In this document: piece after piece, positions 1 to 6,519 of the stretch
How positions within the stretch are numbered: the stretch's first letter is position 1
How the letters are laid out: each line of letters begins with the position of its first letter
NCBI GenBank assembly: GCA_964534905.1
Contig: CAZHPZ010000010.1
Span: forward strand, 1 to 30,775
Direction of reading: 5' to 3'
DNA: 30,775 nucleotides
DNA from: RGIG4608 sp964534905
GTDB lineage: Bacteria > Bacillota > Clostridia > Oscillospirales > CAG-272
Notes under the pieces: generated by a model
The model's database searches: none
Seen by the model: the letters and a program-made list of their open reading frames with translations, nothing else
What the model was told of the DNA's origin: nothing
Position numbers and translations under genes: made by a program

Positions 1-11
1 TCCGCCACTTT

Positions 12-43
12 CGGGTCAAAATCGTTGATTTTGACCCGTTTTT
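12..43 (+). terminator. Rho-independent terminator at left edge
   Basis: A perfect 12-bp stem (CGGGTCAAAATC at 12-23 and its complement at 27-38) with a 3-nt loop is followed by five T residues. The T-tract lies on the plus-strand side only, so it should end a plus-strand transcript entering from left of the window. No part of that gene is recognisable inside the window. Confidence 0.75.
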
Positions 44-175
44 GTTTACTTTTTGCTGATTTTTCAGCACGCATTCTCCACATTGGAATTGTGTATGGGC
101 AGTACATTATAGACAATTCATTCATTTACTGCGAGAAAGCTGCGAGAAGGTGACAGTTTACATCAAAATCCCTTA
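44..175. other. Intergenic stretch, no gene seen
   Basis: No open frame with a ribosome binding site is visible. The stretch holds a short hairpin (GCTG/CAGC near 56-69) and a 9-bp direct repeat, CTGCGAGAA, at 129-137 and 140-148. The repeat could be a protein-binding site or chance. No function is assigned. Confidence 0.4.
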
Positions 176-212
176 TAAAAAAGCACCTACCGTTTTTTAA
201 ACGATAGGTGCT
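176..212 (-). terminator. Terminator of the LRR lipoprotein gene
   Basis: A 13-bp stem with one mismatch (182-194 paired with 200-212) is flanked on the left by an A-run that reads as T residues on the minus strand. It sits about 30 bp past the stop codon of the lipoprotein gene. A T-rich stretch also follows it on the plus strand, so it may work in both directions. Confidence 0.8.
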
Positions 213-239
213 GATTTTTAATTTTTATGGGGCGATTGC

Positions 240-3200
240 TTATTCCGCAAATTTGATTTCCTTGAATGTGTAACCGCAGAAGGATTTGCCGTCGCCCGCC
301 TCAACGTCGGTGTCGGTGAGCGTCGAGCCGTTGAAGTCCTTTTGCCCCTTTGCGAGAGTCAGCGTGATCTTTGTGGTATCTACCCCGTGGAATGTCTGGT
401 AGTTGTTAATACTCGTGATAACGCCCTCAAAGGTTATGTCCGTAAGAGCCTTGCAGTCATAGAATGTGTAAAATCCGAGACTCTTTACGCCTGCCGGGAT
501 GGTTACGGAGGTAAGAGATTGACATCCGTTAAAGGTCTGATCCCCTACCGACGTTACCCCCGAGGGAAGCGTCAGGCTTGTAATGCCCGTGAGACCGATT
601 CCGCCCGTATCTATTGTTGTGAGCTTACTGCCTTCCTCGAACGTTATGGTTTTCATGTTCGTGCAAAATACGAACGCCAGCTCTCCGATCCTTTCGACGC
701 TTGCCGGAATGGTTATGCTCGTAAGTGAGGTGCATTGATAGAATGCATATCTGTTGATGACCTTTATTCCGCTCGGGATGGTTACGCTCTGAAGTGCGGA
801 GCAGAATTTGAACGCCTCATCACCGATGTACGTTACGGTATTCGGAATATTGATACTCTTGAGCGAAGAGCACGCACTGAACGCTGCGTTTCCTATGGAT
901 TCAAGCTTGCTGCCCTCCTCAAAGGTTACGGTCTCGAGAGAGGAACAATCATAGAAAGCCCAGCGGTCGATAGACGTTACTCCCTCGGGAATGGTTATGC
1001 TCTCAAGCGCTCCGCATTCTTTAAACGTGTCCTCATCGATCTTCTGAAGCTTACTGCTTTTGCCGAAGCTTACGGAGGTCAGCGAGGTGCAATATGCGAA
1101 AACACTGCTCTCGATAGTCTCTACGCTATCCGGTATTGCTATACCGGTAAGAGCGGAGCAGTACGCAAACGCATAGCCATATATTATTTTCAGCTTGCTG
1201 TCCTTGCCGAAATTCACGGCGGTCAAATACGTGCAATCACCGAATGCGTTGTTTCTGATTTCCACCACGCTGTCCGGTATCGTAATACTGCCCAGAGCCG
1301 AGCACTCATAAAATGCTTGATTGGGAATGTACGTGAAGTCGCCCCAGAGCGTGAGGTTGACCGAGCCGTTCTCCATGCTCGCAATGCCGCTGTTTATTGC
1401 GGAAAGCATACCGCCTGCGTCAGTGGGAAGCTTTACAACGAAATTTCTTACGCCCTCCGCACCGAGATCTACGAGCCTTTGTCCGAGCTGCTCGGAGGTC
1501 ATTTGCGTTGCGTCGATCTCGATTATCGGCACGATCTTTTTGAACGTAGTTCCGGCGAATTCCGTTCCCGAAACGAAGAGCGACGTGGTTTCTTCATAAT
1601 AAGATGACTCGGTGTTTTCTTCAAGAATTTTTTGCCCTTTTGCGAGATAGAGCGTGGTCTTTTCCGTGGGGCAAGCCATAAACACGTCTTGGGCGATTTG
1701 CTTTACCGTACCCATGAAGGTGATCGTCTCAAGAGACGAGCAACTTTTGAATGCGCCATACTCAATCTTTGTCAGATCCTTTCCTAGCGTAACCGTCTTA
1801 AGAGACTTGCAACTATCGAAAGCGCTTTCTCCGACGGACGTTACGCCGTCCGAAAGGGTGATGCCTACAATAGCTTGGCAGTTATAAAACGTGTTGTCGG
1901 GGATTTTTTCAACGCCCTTCAAGGTCAGGTCGATATACTTTTCATCTGCGTAAGCTTTAAGGCGGAAATCGAAAAGATAAAAGGAGTTGAAATCCTTTGG
2001 CAAGGTCAGCGTGAGCTTGGTGGGAGCAGTTGCAAAGATGGTGTTCAGCGCATTTTCCTGCTGCGTTGCGTTCATATTCGTCAGATCCGTAATATCGTAG
2101 GTCTGCGTGGGGAATATGTTCTTAGTAAAGGAAGCCTTGCGAAGAAAATTCGAGACGGTGGCGTTTACGGTCTCGCCGAGCGATATCTTGCAATGCTTGC
2201 AAGTGCCGCTTGCCGTGCAGGTCGAAAAATCGTCCGCCCAAACGTATTTAGCCGTCGTGTCCGCTACGTGCTCGCCCTTAAGGCAGTTCACCTGATTCTG
2301 AAGTGCCTCGTTTTCCTTTACGAGCTTATCAAGCTTGTCGAGAATGTCCTTAATGCTTGCCGCATGGTCCTCAATTTCCTTCCTGTTGGCTTCTGCCTTG
2401 TCGCCGATAGCTTCTATTCTGCTTTCGAGAGTGTCTATCTGGGTTTGAAGGTTAGCTTGTGCAGCTTCGATATCATCAAAGTATTCATCATCGAGCTTAC
2501 CGTTGTTATCTTCGATGGCTTTATAAATAGCTATTTGATATGCCGCGGTAAGATCTTCTTTCGCCTTGTCAAGTGCCGCCTTTTGAGCCTCTACGTCGGA
2601 TCTGATGCTGTTATCCGCATTTATGAGAACCTCGAGCTTTGCATTGACGTTTTCAATAGTGTCGTAGCCGGTGAGCTGCTCGTTTATCCAAGTTCGCATT
2701 CCGGCTTCGCTATCTTCAATAGCTTTGCCGATAGCCGTGGTGTAAGCGTTCGCAATCTCCGTCTTTGCGTTCGAAATTGCTGTCAGGTAGCTATTCGTCA
2801 CTGCTTCGATTTGATTCGTAAGCTCCTCGTAGGTAACAACCGTTTTGAGCGTTTCATCAATCGCATTAATTCTTGCGGTGAGGGTGCTGTCAAGGTTCGA
2901 AATGCTTGCGTTGATTGTTACGATTTCAGCCTTTATCGACGTGATCTCGGTCTGCATCGTTGCATACTGCTCAAGCGTTGCGAACGTTGCTTCCGTCCAC
3001 GATTTCGTCGCAAGACTTTCAGCCGCCGCCTCGAGTGCGGCGATCTTGCCCTCAAGCTCCGTGTCCTTATGCTTGAGCGATTCGATGGAGGCTTTCAGTG
3101 CCTCAATCTGCGAATTCGTGCTCTCACGCAGGGCTGTGAGCTCCTTTTTCAGCTCCTCGGAGGACGTGTCGCCCTCAAGAGCCGAAATTCTCTCGTCGAG

Positions 3201-3452
3201 AGCCTTCGTTTCGCTCTCGAGCGTGTCAATGCTCGTCTCGAGGCTGTCGATATAGCCCTTAAGCTCCTTGTCGGTAGCCTTCAAGTCTACGAGGGACGAG
3301 TTTATCCCCTCGACCTGCTCCTCGACCGTTGCGATCCTGTCGTCCCTCTCGTCGTTGCCGAAGATCCTGTCGATGATCTGGCATCCGCCGAGCGTCAGCG
3401 TCGCCATCGCAATGCAAAGCAGCAGTGCGAGAGTTGTGATTTTTCTTTTCAT
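240..3452 (-). CDS. BspA-type leucine-rich-repeat lipoprotein with coiled-coil stalk
   Basis: Predicted surface lipoprotein of 1070 residues. The N-terminus is a type II signal peptide: two basic residues, a hydrophobic stretch and a lipobox LGGC with the lipidated cysteine at residue 24. Residues ~35-395 are Glu/Lys/Leu-rich heptad-like sequence, a probable coiled-coil stalk. A short Cys/His linker follows (C390, C412, C418, C421). The rest is BspA-family LRR (LRR_5 type), with recurring 'AF..C.SL..ITIP..V..I' units in two blocks: about four repeats near residues 505-600 and about thirteen near 700-1020. Each block has a similar head and ends in a similar LAKGQK-containing cap. AAGGAG lies 5 nt upstream of the ATG. 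The gene stands alone between two terminator-like hairpins. BspA proteins of gut and oral bacteria often bind host proteins or other cells, but the ligand here is unknown. Confidence 0.9.
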   Translation of the reverse strand: MKRKITTLALLLCIAMATLTLGGCQIIDRIFGNDERDDRIATVEEQVEGINSSLVDLKATDKELKGYIDSLETSIDTLESETKALDERISALEGDTSSEELKKELTALRESTNSQIEALKASIESLKHKDTELEGKIAALEAAAESLATKSWTEATFATLEQYATMQTEITSIKAEIVTINASISNLDSTLTARINAIDETLKTVVTYEELTNQIEAVTNSYLTAISNAKTEIANAYTTAIGKAIEDSEAGMRTWINEQLTGYDTIENVNAKLEVLINADNSIRSDVEAQKAALDKAKEDLTAAYQIAIYKAIEDNNGKLDDEYFDDIEAAQANLQTQIDTLESRIEAIGDKAEANRKEIEDHAASIKDILDKLDKLVKENEALQNQVNCLKGEHVADTTAKYVWADDFSTCTASGTCKHCKISLGETVNATVSNFLRKASFTKNIFPTQTYDITDLTNMNATQQENALNTIFATAPTKLTLTLPKDFNSFYLFDFRLKAYADEKYIDLTLKGVEKIPDNTFYNCQAIVGITLSDGVTSVGESAFDSCKSLKTVTLGKDLTKIEYGAFKSCSSLETITFMGTVKQIAQDVFMACPTEKTTLYLAKGQKILEENTESSYYEETTSLFVSGTEFAGTTFKKIVPIIEIDATQMTSEQLGQRLVDLGAEGVRNFVVKLPTDAGGMLSAINSGIASMENGSVNLTLWGDFTYIPNQAFYECSALGSITIPDSVVEIRNNAFGDCTYLTAVNFGKDSKLKIIYGYAFAYCSALTGIAIPDSVETIESSVFAYCTSLTSVSFGKSSKLQKIDEDTFKECGALESITIPEGVTSIDRWAFYDCSSLETVTFEEGSKLESIGNAAFSACSSLKSINIPNTVTYIGDEAFKFCSALQSVTIPSGIKVINRYAFYQCTSLTSITIPASVERIGELAFVFCTNMKTITFEEGSKLTTIDTGGIGLTGITSLTLPSGVTSVGDQTFNGCQSLTSVTIPAGVKSLGFYTFYDCKALTDITFEGVITSINNYQTFHGVDTTKITLTLAKGQKDFNGSTLTDTDVEAGDGKSFCGYTFKEIKFAE

Positions 3453-3478
3453 AGGTTCTCCTTATATTTCTGATTTTT

Positions 3479-3507
3479 ATAATACAAGCAAAAAAGCTTG
3501 CTTACAA
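3479..3507 (-). promoter_or_regulatory. Probable promoter of the LRR lipoprotein gene
   Basis: Minus-strand TTGTAA (3502-3507) and TATTAT (3479-3484) are separated by exactly 17 nt, about 30 bp upstream of the start codon. The spacer contains the palindrome CAAGC-AAAAAA-GCTTG (3485-3500), which could be an operator. Confidence 0.5.
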
Positions 3508-3579
3508 GGACTTTTTCACTTCATATTCAAATGAGCGTCTGTTATTTGCATTTCGGCAAACACAGGACGCAGCGGCGAT

Positions 3580-3597
3580 GCAAAAATTTATTTTTGC
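3580..3597. repeat. Small AT-rich inverted repeat
   Basis: GCAAAAA (3580-3586) and TTTTTGC (3591-3597) form a 7-bp hairpin with a 4-nt loop. It lies between the lipoprotein promoter and the larger hairpin to its right. No function is assigned. Confidence 0.35.
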
Positions 3598-3606
3598 AAG
3601 CCGTTC

Positions 3607-3672
3607 AATTAAATAATAAAAGTCGCCGAAGCAAGGACGCAATGCGTCCCTCGGCGACTTATTTATTAAATT
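3607..3672 (-). terminator. Long hairpin, probable terminator after tetR
   Basis: AAGTCGCCGA (3620-3629) pairs perfectly with TCGGCGACTT (3651-3660), enclosing an inner GGACGC/GCGTCC hairpin. Imperfect AT-rich arms extend the pairing to about 3607 and 3672. The flank reads as a T-rich tail on either strand. It is the first strong hairpin downstream of the minus-strand regulator gene and so may end that transcript. A small palindromic repeat element is the alternative. Confidence 0.55.
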
Positions 3673-3694
3673 TGCATGCAAAAAGGAGACAGTA

Positions 3695-3787
<93 letters not shown>

Positions 3788-3817
3788 ACTTGTCAACTCC
3801 TTTTACTCATTTCTGTA

Positions 3818-4495
3818 TTATTCTTCTTTGTTCTCGAGTGACGCAAGCATACCGTCGATGACCTGCTTTGCAAGCGTTTCAAAATCAAACTGCGAAACAA
3901 ATGCAATAGCTTCCTTGATTTTTTCGTCCGGCACATGATATAAAAGCATTGTCGACTCGATAAACGCCTTTACCTTTCTGTCCATTGTAAAGTACATATC
4001 ACAAGGAACAGACATATAGTTTCTGATTACTCCCGCCGACGCGATCTCTCGCTCGTAAAAATCCTTTGTCTGCCAATCGGGCAGCATTTCGCTGAATATT
4101 CTTTCAAGCTTTGACGTTATCGTATGATAAATTATCTGCGACGAGTTAGGCAGCGAATACGCCACATTATAAAGCTTTCTTACGTGCTCGTTCGACTCCG
4201 CCATGTAAAGTTGAAGCGTTGTTTCAGCCGCATAGAACAGGATTTTGTCATCCGTCTTGCCCTGAAGAAACTTCTCCGTGAATTCAAACTGTCCCTCAAG
4301 CACGTATGACACAAGCTCGCAAACCACGTTTTCCTTTGTTTTATAAGCGTACACGACCGAACCGGAATTGAGTCCCGCCTCATCGGCTATCTTCAGCACC
4401 GTGGCTTTATCGTATCCGACCGTCAGAAAAAGCCTTGCCGCCGCCTGTAAAATCTGCGCTCTCACGGCTTCCATATCGTAATCTCTTTTACCCAT
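3818..4495 (-). CDS. TetR/AcrR-family transcriptional regulator
   Basis: Predicted 225-residue one-component repressor. Residues ~8-55 carry the typical TetR helix-turn-helix (ILQAAARLFLTVGYDKATVLKIADEAG, then a recognition helix ending 'SVVYAYKTKE'). The remaining all-helical part is a variable ligand-binding and dimer domain. I chose the ATG at 4493-4495 because AAGGAGA lies 5 nt upstream. A longer in-frame reading up to 4585 has no ribosome site and runs through the promoter. The gene is divergent from a MATE efflux pump, the classic repressor-pump arrangement, so the pump is its likely target. Two palindromes in its own promoter region suggest autorepression. The inducing ligand is not predictable from sequence. 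Confidence 0.85.
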   Translation of the reverse strand: MGKRDYDMEAVRAQILQAAARLFLTVGYDKATVLKIADEAGLNSGSVVYAYKTKENVVCELVSYVLEGQFEFTEKFLQGKTDDKILFYAAETTLQLYMAESNEHVRKLYNVAYSLPNSSQIIYHTITSKLERIFSEMLPDWQTKDFYEREIASAGVIRNYMSVPCDMYFTMDRKVKAFIESTMLLYHVPDEKIKEAIAFVSQFDFETLAKQVIDGMLASLENKEE

Positions 4496-4518
4496 AATCT
4501 TCTCCTTTCCGTGCATAA

Positions 4519-4536
4519 TGTATAACGCATTATACA
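4519..4536. promoter_or_regulatory. Candidate TetR operator, proximal palindrome
   Basis: TGTATAA-CGCA-TTATACA is a perfect 7-bp inverted repeat with a 4-nt centre. It lies just downstream of the predicted transcription start of the regulator gene and 24 bp upstream of its ATG. Size and position fit a TetR-family dimer site used for autorepression. Confidence 0.45.
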
Positions 4537-4546
4537 CCCGATTTTT

Positions 4547-4560
4547 CAATGTATTCATTG
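4547..4560. promoter_or_regulatory. Candidate second operator, overlapping the tetR -10
   Basis: CAATG-TATT-CATTG is a perfect 5-bp inverted repeat overlapping the -10 element of the predicted tetR promoter. It may be a second regulator half-site pair or chance; its sequence differs from the neighbouring palindrome. Confidence 0.3.
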
Positions 4561-4585
4561 TACCACTATCGGAGGTAAATTGCAA
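4557..4585 (-). promoter_or_regulatory. Probable tetR promoter
   Basis: On the minus strand TTGCAA (4580-4585) and TACAAT (4557-4562) are 17 nt apart, a good sigma-A match. Transcription would start near 4550, giving a leader of about 55 nt before the AAGGAGA/ATG of the regulator. Confidence 0.55.
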
Positions 4586-4661
4586 TAGCTTTTCGAAAAA
4601 AACTTAATAATTTTTACAAAGTTTTTTTCGCTACGTGCTCGCTTTTTGTCAAAAAAATCCC

Positions 4662-4690
4662 TTGATTAAATTCCCGAAAAATGTTAAAAT
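4662..4690 (+). promoter_or_regulatory. Probable promoter of the MATE pump
   Basis: TTGATT (4662-4667) and TAAAAT (4685-4690) are separated by 17 nt. The predicted start near 4697 places the leader hairpin immediately at the 5' end of the transcript. Confidence 0.55.
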
Positions 4691-4703
4691 AATATTGTAT
4701 AGT

Positions 4704-4758
4704 GAGCAGTCGAAAGGCGTAAGTCCGGCTTATGGGACCTACGCCTTTTTTCTGCTCT
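4704..4758 (+). promoter_or_regulatory. Leader RNA with attenuator hairpin before the MATE gene; possible guanidine-IV (mepA) riboswitch
   Basis: AGGCGTAAGTCC (4715-4726) pairs with 4735-4746 (11 of 12 positions) around an 8-nt loop and runs straight into TTTTTT (4746-4751), a complete intrinsic terminator placed between promoter and gene. An outer GAGCAG (4704-4709) can pair with CTGCTC (4753-4758), giving a mutually exclusive or stacked structure that includes the T-tract. The AGGAGG of the pump follows 12 nt later. A terminator inside a 5' leader implies conditional read-through. Short leaders of MATE (mepA) genes in Clostridia are the known context of guanidine-IV riboswitches. I cannot verify the consensus from memory, so the class is a hypothesis; the attenuator structure is directly seen. 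Confidence 0.6.
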
Positions 4759-4782
4759 TTTTATTTTTCAGGAGGTTTTATA

Positions 4783-6189
4783 ATGGAAAAGGAAAATCAA
4801 AGCTACCTCGGCACTCTGCCGGTGGGCAAGCTTATGAGCAAATATGCACTTCCCTGCATAATTTCTCTTCTGGTCGGTGCGCTCTACAACATAGTCGATC
4901 AGATATTCATCGCAAACGCCAGCTATCTCGGCTCTTACGGAAACGCCGCCAACACGGTCGTCTTTCCTCTGACTGTAATTGCACTCGGTATCGCCGTTAT
5001 GATAGGTGACGGCTGCTGCGCATTTGTCAGCATCTCGCTCGGTCAGGGGCGCTCCGAAAACGCCACCCGAAGCGTCGGAAATTCAATACTGCTCTGTTTA
5101 TCGGGCAGCATCGTTCTTACCGCTGTATATCTCATATTCGCCGATCCGATACTGAACGCATTCGGGGGAAACGTCAACGCCGAAACCTTTGCGCTTTCAA
5201 AGGAATATTTCTTTTGGATCACGCTCGGAATACCGTTTTATATGTTCGGTCAGGCGATGAATCCCATTATCCGCGCGGACGGAAATCCCAAGCTTGCCAT
5301 GGCGTCCACGCTCGCCGGTGCCGCGGTAAACATCGTGCTTGATCCCATATTTATTTTCGGATTCAAATGGGGTATGAAGGGTGCCGCAATCGCAACCGTC
5401 ATAGGTCAGATCGCAACCGCCGTTCTCAGCGTTTTATGCCTCGTTCGTGCCAAGGCGATAAAGCCAACGGCAAAGGATATGAAGCCACAGGCAAGCATAA
5501 TCGGCAGAACGCTTTCACTCGGCCTTTGCAGTCTTTTAGCCCAGATATCGCTCGTTGCGGCTATGGCGGCTATCAACAATATGCTCCGAAAATACGGCGC
5601 AGAGGACGAAATATTCGGTCAGGATCAGTATTCTCAAATCCCCATGGCTGTCGTCGGAATAGTTATGAAATTTTTCCAGATAGTCATTTCCGTTGTCATC
5701 GGCATGGCGGCAGGCTGTATTCCGATAGTCGGATTTAATATGGGTGCGGGGCTGCACGAAAGAGTCAAAAAGCTCTTCACGAGGCTCCTTGTCTCCGAGG
5801 CGATAATCGGTGTCGTGGCACTTGTCATTGTCGAGCTTTTCCCGAATTATTTGATTCAAATATTCGGTGCGGCAAACGAAAGCGTATATTATACGGAATT
5901 TGCCGTCAAAGCGTTCAGAACATATCTTTGTATGATAGTCCTCGCTTGCATAAACAAGGCAACCTTCATCTTTCTTCAGGCAATGGGCAAGGCGGTACAG
6001 TCCACTGCTCTTTCAATGGTGCGTGAGATTGTGTTCGGCGTCGGATTCGCGCTTATTCTCCCCGTATTTTTCGGTCTTGACGGCGTGCTCTACTCCATGC
6101 CGCTCTCCGATATTCTGACTGCGGTAATTTCCGCCGTTCTTATAGTGGGAACTTACAAAAAGTTAAATTCTCAAAGCATTAAGCAATAA
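4783..6189 (+). CDS. MATE-family multidrug/cation efflux transporter, MepA-like
   Basis: Predicted 468-residue integral membrane protein exporting cationic drugs or related compounds by H+ or Na+ antiport. The usual MATE features are visible: two homologous halves with about twelve hydrophobic segments, an N-terminal 'LVGALYNIVDQIFIA' helix, and the conserved segment 'RADGNPKLAMA' followed by 'NIVLDPIFIFGFKWGMKGAA'. Length matches the family (about 450-470). The start is ATG at 4783-4785 with AGGAGG (4770-4775) 7 nt upstream; an in-frame upstream ATG lies inside the attenuator hairpin and is unlikely. A TetR-type regulator is divergent, and a terminator-containing leader precedes the gene, so two layers of control are plausible. 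A strong terminator follows. Confidence 0.9.
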   Translation: MEKENQSYLGTLPVGKLMSKYALPCIISLLVGALYNIVDQIFIANASYLGSYGNAANTVVFPLTVIALGIAVMIGDGCCAFVSISLGQGRSENATRSVGNSILLCLSGSIVLTAVYLIFADPILNAFGGNVNAETFALSKEYFFWITLGIPFYMFGQAMNPIIRADGNPKLAMASTLAGAAVNIVLDPIFIFGFKWGMKGAAIATVIGQIATAVLSVLCLVRAKAIKPTAKDMKPQASIIGRTLSLGLCSLLAQISLVAAMAAINNMLRKYGAEDEIFGQDQYSQIPMAVVGIVMKFFQIVISVVIGMAAGCIPIVGFNMGAGLHERVKKLFTRLLVSEAIIGVVALVIVELFPNYLIQIFGAANESVYYTEFAVKAFRTYLCMIVLACINKATFIFLQAMGKAVQSTALSMVREIVFGVGFALILPVFFGLDGVLYSMPLSDILTAVISAVLIVGTYKKLNSQSIKQ

Positions 6190-6207
6190 AAAGCCAAAAA
6201 AACAAAA

Positions 6208-6236
6208 GCCGATGTGCACAGCACATCGGCAATTTT
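6208..6236. terminator. Bidirectional terminator between MATE and rpsU
   Basis: GCCGATGTGC (6208-6217) and GCACATCGGC (6221-6230) form a perfect 10-bp stem with a 3-nt loop. A T-rich tail follows on the plus strand, and an A-rich stretch precedes it, reading as T residues on the minus strand. It serves the convergent MATE and rpsU genes. Confidence 0.85.
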
Positions 6237-6250
6237 GTTATTAACAAATA

Positions 6251-6427
6251 TTATTTGTATTTGCGCTTTCTTGCAGCCTCTGACTTCTTCTTGCGCTTAA
6301 CACTGGGTTTTTCGTAGTGTTCTCTCTTACGAAGTTCAGTGAGGATACCGGAACGAGCGCACTGGCGCTTGAAGCGACGAAGGGCACTATCCAAGGATTC
6401 GCCTTCTTTAACTCTTACTTCTGCCAT
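6251..6427 (-). CDS. rpsU: 30S ribosomal protein S21
   Basis: Small-subunit protein of 58 residues, the normal S21 length. It starts 'MAEVRVKEGESLDSALRRFK' and ends in the very basic tail 'KRKKKSEAARKRKYK'. A start 7 codons further upstream is possible but lacks the family N-terminus; GGGAGG lies 9 nt upstream of the chosen ATG (6425-6427). It has its own promoter downstream of leuS, so it can be expressed independently of the long operon to its right. Confidence 0.95.
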   Translation of the reverse strand: MAEVRVKEGESLDSALRRFKRQCARSGILTELRKREHYEKPSVKRKKKSEAARKRKYK

Positions 6428-6479
6428 TTTCTGTTTCCCTCCCCTCAAGGTTCGAACGTATCGAACAATATCTTGTTCT

Positions 6480-6508
6480 ATTTTACACTAAAAGTCGCTC
6501 TTTGTCAA
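6480..6508 (-). promoter_or_regulatory. rpsU promoter
   Basis: Minus-strand TTGACA (6503-6508) and TAAAAT (6480-6485) are separated by 17 nt, a near-perfect sigma-A promoter between the leuS stop codon and rpsU. A small inverted repeat, GAACAA/TTGTTC (around 6463-6478), lies in the resulting 5' leader. Confidence 0.75.
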
Positions 6509-6519
6509 GAGGTTTTTAA

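Noticed and set aside
735..1607. Plus-strand open frame of 290 codons opposite the LRR region, with repetitive translation
   Set aside because: The apparent repeats (YGLERG, RDGYALK-like) mirror the LRR repeats of the opposite strand; no start signal.
1875..3473. Long plus-strand open frame (532 codons) opposite the lipoprotein gene
   Set aside because: It lies wholly antisense to the coiled-coil coding sequence, has no ribosome site, and its Leu/Arg/Cys/Val-rich translation has no domain pattern. It arises from biased codons of the real gene.
4496..4585. N-terminal extension of the TetR regulator
   Set aside because: It runs through the -10 element and both palindromes; AAGGAGA supports the ATG at 4493-4495.
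4704..4758. MATE leader as a guanidine-I (ykkC) or guanidine-II riboswitch
   Set aside because: Too short for ykkC and no paired hairpins with ACGR-type loops; only the guanidine-IV context remains plausible.
6449..6519. Small inverted repeat between leuS and rpsU as a leuS terminator
   Set aside because: GAACAA/TTGTTC is only 6 bp and has no T-tract on the minus strand; it lies downstream of the rpsU promoter and is better seen as part of that leader.
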